Shown: in pieces, positions 5,836 to 10,166 of the stretch
Numbering within the stretch: position 1 is the first letter of the stretch
How the letters are laid out: each line of letters starts with the position of its first letter
DNA from: Candidatus Dormiibacterota bacterium
Lineage (GTDB): Bacteria; Chloroflexota; Dormibacteria; Aeolococcales; Aeolococcaceae
Reading direction: 5' to 3'
DNA length: 10,166 nucleotides
Assembly: GCA_003136295.1 (NCBI GenBank)
Contig: PLDZ01000253.1
Location: 10,508-20,673 of the forward strand
Notes under the pieces: model-generated
Told to the model about the DNA's origin: nothing
What the model saw: only the letters and a program-made list of their open reading frames with translations
Databases searched by the model: none
Program-made: the position numbers and the translations under genes

Positions 5836-6695
5836 TGGCAGAAACAGGACTCCGCCTCATGGCGGTGCACGCGCACTGCGATGACGAGACGATCACGATG
5901 GGCGGCACGCTCGCCACGTACGCCGACCGCGGCGTGAAGACATGTGTCGTCTGCTGCACCGACGGCAAGCTGGCGACCATCGTCGACCCGAACATGCCCG
6001 AGGAGACCACACGCCCTCATCTCGCCGAGATTCGTGAAGCCGAGCTGCGTGAGGCGTGCCGCATTCTCAAGGTCGACGAGGTCGAGTTCCTTCGCTACGG
6101 CGACTCCGGCATGGCCGATACACCCACCAACCAACTCCCCGACGCATTCTGGATGGCACCAATCGACGAGGCGGTGCACAAGATCGTCGCTCGGATCCGC
6201 CGTTTCCGTCCGCAAGTTGTCGTCACATATGACGGAAACGGGGGCTACGGCCATCCCGATCACATCCAGACGCACCGTGCGACCCTGCTCGCCGTCGAAG
6301 CCGCTCGTCTCGTGCCCTTGTACAAGGACGCCGGCGAACCCTGGCGGGTGGAAAAGCTCTACTACACTGCGTTTCCGCGATCCCAGTTCGAGCGTATCGT
6401 CGAGATGGCAAAACAGGCCGGAATCGATCCTCCTTTTGGCGCGACCAACCCCGACGAGATGGCGTTCCTCACGCCGGACGAAGAGGTGACCACCACCATC
6501 GATTGCGTCGACGTGGTCGATCGCAAACGCGATGCGCTGCGCGCACATCGGAGTCAGATCTCCGAGGACTGGCCGCAGCTCTCCATGCCGGATGACGTGC
6601 TCAGGCAATTCGCCGACGAGTACTTCCAGCTCGTGATCTCGCGCAACCCCGCGGTGCTTCCGGAGACGGACCTGTTCGCGGGCATCACCGCGTAG
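5835..6695 (+). CDS. LmbE/PIG-L family zinc amidase, similar to mycothiol S-conjugate amidase
   Basis: A 286-residue zinc-dependent N-deacetylase/amidase. The N-terminus LRLMAVHAHCDDE (6-18), the block TYDGNGGYGHPDHIQTH (131-147) and the ending ETDLFAGI closely match mycothiol S-conjugate amidase (Mca), which splits mycothiol-toxin conjugates at the GlcN amide; length also fits. By comparison with MshB/Mca, H14, D17 and H143 should bind zinc, D16 act as general base and H140 assist. Differences: the usual AHPDDE is AHCDDE (Cys15), and the lysine that Mca has soon after this motif appears to be Thr21. A shift to another amide substrate is therefore possible, especially if the host makes no mycothiol. 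ATG 5835 overlaps the isomerase stop; GAGGAG at 5827-5832 is very close to it, so reinitiation after the isomerase is likely. A GTG at 5832 is possible but falls inside that GAGGAG. Confidence 0.88.
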   Translation: MAETGLRLMAVHAHCDDETITMGGTLATYADRGVKTCVVCCTDGKLATIVDPNMPEETTRPHLAEIREAELREACRILKVDEVEFLRYGDSGMADTPTNQLPDAFWMAPIDEAVHKIVARIRRFRPQVVVTYDGNGGYGHPDHIQTHRATLLAVEAARLVPLYKDAGEPWRVEKLYYTAFPRSQFERIVEMAKQAGIDPPFGATNPDEMAFLTPDEEVTTTIDCVDVVDRKRDALRAHRSQISEDWPQLSMPDDVLRQFADEYFQLVISRNPAVLPETDLFAGITA

Positions 6696-6739
6696 TCATC
6701 ACCAGCTGGGCGCTCCGGTCACAACGTGGTGTGGTCTGA

Positions 6740-7282
6740 ATGGCAGATGCGGGGCAAATCATCGACCAGGAGTTGAGAGGTGGCCAGCCATTGGCGGGAC
6801 GGTCCCGCAGGCTGGTCGTCACAAGCATCGTGGGAATTCCGATCGTGATCGGCGTGTTGGTCAGCGTCGTGCTCTACTCGACCCGAGCTATCCCGGCGAC
6901 GCCGCCGGTGCGGGCTCCGCTGCCTTCGCCGAGCGCGATGGATACCCTTGTCCGTGACGGCCAGTTGCTGCTCCTCGAGCCCGCGACACTGGCCCCGGTT
7001 TCCATGCTGGCAGGGCAAAGAATTGAAATCGTGCTGAACACAGGTATCGGGCAGACAGTGTCCACCTTGGACCCGTCGGGACTCGAAGCAGTCGCCAATC
7101 CACTGTGTCGTCTGACGCCCGTCTGCGGCGTGACGGGTGCAAGGTCGTGGACATTCCTGGCACTTCGCCCCGGGACGACCCAGCTGCATGTGATCTTCGG
7201 CACGGGTAACTGCTCTCAGCGCTCGAGCTGCCCGCGATTGTTTCAGCTGCTGATTCCGATCACCGTGCGGCCACCCTCCTGA
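6740..7282 (+). CDS. Membrane-anchored protein of unknown function
   Basis: A 180-residue protein with a short charged N-terminus, one membrane helix (about 24-46, LVVTSIVGIPIVIGVLVSVV), a Pro-rich linker (51-65) and an extracytoplasmic domain (about 70-180). Arginines before the helix (R21, R23, R24) suggest N-in, C-out topology. The domain looks all-beta: GQRIEIVLNTGIGQTV (92-107) and SWTFLALRPGTTQLHVIF (136-153), a layout loosely like chagasin-type inhibitor or Ig-like folds, but I would not assign a family. Four cysteines lie in two pairs, NPLC-RLTPVC (123, 129) and GNC-SQRSSC (158, 164), and could form disulfides outside the cell. The frame has a stop just before ATG 6740, so the start cannot lie further upstream; the ribosome binding site is weak. 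It begins 44 bases after the amidase gene and may share its transcript. Confidence 0.72.
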   Translation: MADAGQIIDQELRGGQPLAGRSRRLVVTSIVGIPIVIGVLVSVVLYSTRAIPATPPVRAPLPSPSAMDTLVRDGQLLLLEPATLAPVSMLAGQRIEIVLNTGIGQTVSTLDPSGLEAVANPLCRLTPVCGVTGARSWTFLALRPGTTQLHVIFGTGNCSQRSSCPRLFQLLIPITVRPPS

Positions 7283-7490
7283 CGGTCAGGCCAGTGGCGC
7301 CTCTACCTGATCAAGGTCTCCCTGGGTCGCATGTCGCACGTGCCAAGCATGACGCTGAGAGACAGCTCCCCGAAAGCGCGGCGAAGTCGAGTGTCACGTG
7401 AGAGTGGCCGATGGGTCCTGGGTCGTCCCGCGGTCTTGAGCAATAGAACGCCGACGACGATGTCGGGAGCACACCAAGGAGGACGGAGTC
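7283..7490 (+). other. Intergenic gap before the DHFR-like gene
   Basis: These 208 bases hold no gene I can support. Two CACGTG palindromes are present (7337-7342 and 7395-7400, 58 bases apart). I see no convincing -10/-35 pair; the gap ends with the ribosome binding site AAGGAGG at 7476-7482, 8 bases before ATG 7491. A promoter for the next gene is likely here on layout alone. Confidence 0.4.
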
Positions 7491-8051
7491 ATGCGAAAAG
7501 TGCTGCTGCAGATGGGCCTGTCGGTGGACGGCATTGTGGCCGGCGGCCCCCCAGGCACAGGCGAGGCTGGCGCGACCGAGGAGGACGAGGCGGTGAGGCG
7601 ATGGAAGGTCCAGTCGCTGGACGACGTCGGCACCCACATCATGGGGCGCGTCACCTACGAGCAGATGGCGGGCTACTGGCCGTACAACGGCCCGGCTGAG
7701 TATGCGGATCCCATGAACAACATCCCCAAGGTGGTCTTCTCCAAGACGCTCACGAAGGCCGAGTGGAAGGAGTCACGGATCGCCCGCGGCGACCTCAGCG
7801 AGGAGATCGCCCGCCTCAAGAGTGAGCCCGGCAAGGACATCATGGCTCACGGTGGCGCCGCGTTTGTGCAGGCGCTGTCGCGGGAGGGTTTGATCGACGA
7901 ATATCGCCTTGTGATCAGTCCAGTTGCCCTGGGCAGCGGCATGCCTTTGTTCAAAGACCTGCTCGCGCCTCTGCGTCTCAGGCTCGTCGACTCGAAAGCA
8001 TTCACGGACGGCACGGCCATCTGGGTATATGAAGCGATCAGGAATCGCTGA
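7491..8051 (+). CDS. Dihydrofolate reductase-like (RibD C-terminal domain) protein
   Basis: A 186-residue stand-alone protein of the DHFR/RibD C-terminal superfamily (like Bacillus YwjB/YyaP), presumed to be a cytosolic NADPH-dependent reductase of unknown substrate. Motifs in order: RKVLLQMGLSVDGIVAG (2-18), the DHFR-type first strand with the S-x-DG signature; THIMGRVTYEQMAGYWP (48-64); IPKVVFSKTL (78-87); DIMAHGGAAFVQALSREGLIDEYRL (116-140), which carries the G-G nucleotide-binding loop; and VISPVALGSGMPLFK (141-155). The insertion GGPPGTGEAGATEEDE (18-33) follows the first strand, as is common in the family. An excellent AAGGAGG 8 bases before the ATG fixes the start. No folate or riboflavin genes are nearby, so it is not the real DHFR (FolA) or RibD. 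Genes of this type are often single and readily transferred between bacteria. Confidence 0.9.
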   Translation: MRKVLLQMGLSVDGIVAGGPPGTGEAGATEEDEAVRRWKVQSLDDVGTHIMGRVTYEQMAGYWPYNGPAEYADPMNNIPKVVFSKTLTKAEWKESRIARGDLSEEIARLKSEPGKDIMAHGGAAFVQALSREGLIDEYRLVISPVALGSGMPLFKDLLAPLRLRLVDSKAFTDGTAIWVYEAIRNR

Positions 8052-8167
8052 CGCGATGCGACTGGACGGTCCCACGGAAGAGGTCATTGGAGACTATGCG
8101 TCGGAGTACGCGACCGACCGGAGTCCTCACAGCGCTGACGATGACTGCTTCTTCCATGCCAAGCACT

Positions 8168-9127
8168 CTACGCCCAGCCCTCGGACTGCACCTTCAGGCT
8201 GTCGCCGAACGCAGCGGCGTACCGGTCACGGAACGACGCCGCGTCGAAGCGGTGGCGCTGCGGTCCGTGCTGCTCGACGACGTAGGCGGCGGCGAGCGAC
8301 CCGATCCGCCCCGCGACGTCCGGCGACGCACCCGACCTGAAACCGGATACAACGCCGGCGATATACGCATCACCTGCCCCCGTCGGATCGACAGCCTCGC
8401 TGACAGGCGCCGCGGGGATCACGGCCACGCCATCGGGGGAGTGCAGCTCGCTTCCCGCCGACCCTCGGGTCACCGCCACCATGCGCGACGCGCGCAGCGC
8501 GTCGATAGAGAGACCGGTCCGGTCGCGGATCATCTCGAACTCGTAATCGTTGCCGCCAATGATCCATGCCTCCTCGAGGCCGCGGCGCAGCACCGCATCC
8601 GGCATCGCGGGGATCTGCTGGGCGGGCACGAAGACGAGGCGGGCGCCGAGCGCTCGCGCCTGCTCGATGTGCAGAGCCATCGCACCAGCGTCGTCGGCAC
8701 CGACCACGACCTCCGAAAGGTCGCTGTGGGCGGTCAGGTCGACGCCCGCGGCCCGCGCCATCGCACCCGGGTGGAACGCGGTGATCTGGTTGCCGTCCTT
8801 GTCGGTGGTGATGAACGCGGTCGCGGTGCTGACGTCATCGCAGGTCACGACGCCTGACGTGTCCACACCCTCGGCCTCGAGTGCCGCGGCGTAGTCGACG
8901 AAATCTCCCCCACCAACGGCGGCGCCGAGCAGCGGGCGTTCGCCGAGCAGTGCCAGGGTGAAGGCGATGTTCGCGGCCGTGCCCCCACGGCGCCGCTCGA
9001 GCCGCTCGACGAGAAACGCCACGTTGAGCTGGTTGGTCTTCTCGGGCAGGATGTAGTCGCCGAAACGGCCGGCGAACTCCATGATCGTGTCGAAGGCAAC
9101 CGATCCGGTCACGGCGATTCGTCCCAC
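8168..9127 (-). CDS. PfkB-family sugar kinase, probably adenosine kinase
   Basis: A 319-residue ribokinase/PfkB-family kinase. Overall it is most like the adenosine kinase of actinobacteria and Chloroflexota, which phosphorylates adenosine to AMP in purine salvage in the cytosol. Visible blocks: GRIAVTGSVAFDTIMEFAGRF (2-22); LPEKTNQLNVAFLVE (27-41), typical of this subgroup; the first PfkB signature RRGGTAANIAF (46-56); HPGAM (119-123); PAQQIPAM (168-175); GGNDYEF (191-197); and the second signature DPTGAGDAYIAG (247-258) with the anion hole GAG and catalytic base D253. I chose the GTG at 9127 because it begins the conserved first strand; the frame upstream (to 9481) lies opposite the divergent gene and looks like shadow. 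It has no clear Shine-Dalgarno sequence. Another PfkB nucleoside or sugar kinase remains possible. It converges on the DHFR-like gene with 116 bases between, where I see only a weak GTCGG/CCGAC hairpin (8100-8118). Confidence 0.88.
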   Translation of the reverse strand: MGRIAVTGSVAFDTIMEFAGRFGDYILPEKTNQLNVAFLVERLERRRGGTAANIAFTLALLGERPLLGAAVGGGDFVDYAAALEAEGVDTSGVVTCDDVSTATAFITTDKDGNQITAFHPGAMARAAGVDLTAHSDLSEVVVGADDAGAMALHIEQARALGARLVFVPAQQIPAMPDAVLRRGLEEAWIIGGNDYEFEMIRDRTGLSIDALRASRMVAVTRGSAGSELHSPDGVAVIPAAPVSEAVDPTGAGDAYIAGVVSGFRSGASPDVAGRIGSLAAAYVVEQHGPQRHRFDAASFRDRYAAAFGDSLKVQSEGWA

Positions 9128-9136
9128 AGCCGGGGC

Positions 9137-9142
9137 AGGATA
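9137..9142 (-). promoter_or_regulatory. Possible -10 element of the adenosine kinase gene
   Basis: On the minus strand TATCCT (TANNNT type) ends 9 bases before the GTG at 9127. Transcription would begin within a few bases of the start codon, giving an almost leaderless message and explaining the missing ribosome binding site. No good -35 is seen. Confidence 0.35.
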
Positions 9143-9166
9143 GCCAGCCCGATGTGCCCGCTGTAC

Positions 9167-9172
9167 GGAGAG
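9167..9172 (+). promoter_or_regulatory. Ribosome binding site that decides the start at 9181
   Basis: GGAGAG, 8 bases before ATG 9181. A second in-frame ATG at 9190 is too far from it to be preferred. Confidence 0.6.
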
Positions 9173-9180
9173 CGGCGACA

Positions 9181-10166
9181 ATGGGGCTGATGGTGCTGCA
9201 CGAGCTGGGACGCGGGCCTGCCCCGCAGACTCCCCTCTCCGGCCTGTCTCGGGGAGAGCCCGCCTCTGCCGAGGAGACAGCCCTGGTCGATGCTGTCGAG
9301 GTCTACCACCGGACCTACACGACCATCCTGCGCAGCAGTGGCGAGACGCAGTTGCGCGTCTTCGAGCACTCGCATAAGGCGATGGGATCGAGCCTGCATC
9401 CGCTTGCCGGGTCGCTGGAACTCGACCTCGGTGCCCTTCTCTACGCGATCCGCCGCCTCCCGGAGGCGATTTTCCGAGCACGCCTCGTGGTCATGGGTCA
9501 GTCCGCTGAGGTGTTCGCCCAGCGGGGGTTCCGGCCATTCCCCGAATGGACCGAGGTCAGCGCCCCCGGCCGCCGGCGGCGCTGGTACGACGACGGAGAT
9601 GGGACCCTCGCAGTGCTCATCGCCAGCGCGTCCGACGTCGATGACCTCATCCCGACGATGGTCGCGCTCCAGATCGAGTTGAAGAAGCTCCGTGTTGCCC
9701 TCCACGGCGCGGGGATCGAGCGCGTCGAGGACTCGACGCCAGGAGAGCTTGCGGCAGCCTGTGGCGGCCGCGAAGACGACTGGCTCCAGCTGTACGAGAT
9801 CTGGGGCGTCGCCTTCGGTGCCCGGCTCGCCCAGATCGCCGAGCACGCCATGTCCCTCCGAGTCCGCATGCTCGGCGGCACCCAGGTCGGCTACGCGCGG
9901 GTGACCCGAAGGTGGTGGCAGCAGGTGACCGGACTGATGCGGTCCGAATCGCTCCTGGACAGGCCTGTGTATTTCGTGAGCAGCAACTCGCATGCGATTG
10001 CCAACCTGCTCACCGGGGTGGCGCCACGCCACGCTGACGAGCTCGCAGCGGCCGTCGATCGCGACGGTGATGGCGAGCTTCGCGACGAGCTCCACCGGTT
10101 CCGGGACGGGACCGCGCAGGGCCACTGGAACAACTTCCTCTACTACGCCGCGCGAGAGCGCATGCG
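9181..10166 (+). CDS. Large uncharacterised protein, N-terminal 328 residues (truncated by the window edge)
   Basis: An open frame runs from ATG 9181 to the right edge without a stop. After a Pro/Gly-rich leader (about 1-30) the protein is a mixed helical domain. Notable stretches are VDAVEVYHRTYTTILRSSGE (36-55), FEHSHKAMGSSLHPLAGSLE (61-80), LGALLYAIRRLPEAIFRARLV (83-103), DDLIPTMVALQIELKKLRVAL (154-174), LYEIWGVAFGARL (204-216) and DRPVYFVSSNSHAIANLL (260-277). HWNNFLYYAARE comes at 315-326. From memory this pattern, especially the RPVYFVSSNSHAIANL strand-helix, resembles a family listed as DUF6909, of unknown function, but I cannot verify that. No signal peptide or membrane helix is seen. 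Codon use fits a real gene (G/C in third positions). It is divergent from the adenosine kinase gene with only 53 bases between, so their promoters must be close together. Confidence 0.8.
   Translation, partial: MGLMVLHELGRGPAPQTPLSGLSRGEPASAEETALVDAVEVYHRTYTTILRSSGETQLRVFEHSHKAMGSSLHPLAGSLELDLGALLYAIRRLPEAIFRARLVVMGQSAEVFAQRGFRPFPEWTEVSAPGRRRRWYDDGDGTLAVLIASASDVDDLIPTMVALQIELKKLRVALHGAGIERVEDSTPGELAAACGGREDDWLQLYEIWGVAFGARLAQIAEHAMSLRVRMLGGTQVGYARVTRRWWQQVTGLMRSESLLDRPVYFVSSNSHAIANLLTGVAPRHADELAAAVDRDGDGELRDELHRFRDGTAQGHWNNFLYYAARERM

Noticed and set aside
5739..6608. Minus-strand open frame of 289 codons opposite the amidase
   Set aside because: No recognisable domain; the plus strand clearly encodes an LmbE-family protein.
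7337..7400. Two CACGTG palindromes before the DHFR-like gene
   Set aside because: A 6-base GC-rich palindrome is frequent by chance; nothing else around the two copies is shared.
8052..8167. Bidirectional terminator between the converging DHFR-like and kinase genes
   Set aside because: Only a 5-pair GTCGG/CCGAC hairpin with a 9-base loop and no T-run was found, too weak to annotate.
8087..8857. Plus-strand open frame of 256 codons opposite the adenosine kinase
   Set aside because: No motifs; an antisense shadow of a well-supported kinase.
9109..10125. Minus-strand open frame of 338 codons on the right side
   Set aside because: It competes with the plus-strand frame 9181-10166. The plus frame has a good ribosome binding site and protein-like composition, and the minus product has no motifs and would read into the kinase promoter. 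Rejected with moderate rather than full certainty.

Overview
This is a GC-rich, gene-dense bacterial segment. It looks like an ordinary chromosomal region from Chloroflexota or a deep Actinomycetota-type lineage. I base that on the high GC, the many GTG starts and long antisense shadow frames, an EtfB of the type common in high-GC Gram-positives, an Mca-like LmbE amidase, and an adenosine kinase of the actinobacterial/Chloroflexota type. The taxonomic call is inference and only moderately secure. I see no rRNA, tRNA, CRISPR array, insertion sequence or phage gene.

Left part (1-4604, all on the minus strand, read right to left): a tightly packed gene string. It begins with a polysaccharide-pyruvyltransferase-like protein with a coiled-coil tail (GTG at 4604). 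A family-2 glycosyltransferase follows, overlapping it by 4 bases (GTGA). After a 45-base gap come etfB and etfA, the two subunits of an electron transfer flavoprotein (2-base gap between them). Last is a GAF-domain protein that overlaps etfA by 4 bases (ATGA) and runs off the left edge. The string joins envelope-glycan genes to flavin electron-transfer genes and a sensor-type protein. The 45-base gap is the most likely place where this is really two transcription units.

Middle (4605-8051, all on the plus strand): a 136-base divergent intergenic region holds two short direct repeats, each with an 11-base period. It precedes a secreted protein of unknown function. A strong 15-pair hairpin follows, ending 2 bases before the start codon of a cyclophilin-type peptidyl-prolyl isomerase. 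The isomerase stop overlaps the start of an LmbE/PIG-L family amidase that resembles mycothiol S-conjugate amidase (Mca) but has changes beside the metal site. A small membrane-anchored protein and a stand-alone dihydrofolate-reductase-like (RibD C-terminal) protein come next.

Right part (8052-10166): a 116-base convergent gap, then a PfkB-family kinase most like adenosine kinase on the minus strand. Divergent from it, 53 bases away, is a large protein of an uncharacterised family on the plus strand that runs off the right edge.

I found no obviously new defence or mobile system. The points most worth a second look are the etfA-GAF coupling, the degenerate pyruvyltransferase next to a glycosyltransferase with an orphan GT-B half-domain, the altered Mca-like active site, the hairpin/promoter overlap before the isomerase gene, and the uncharacterised protein at the right edge.
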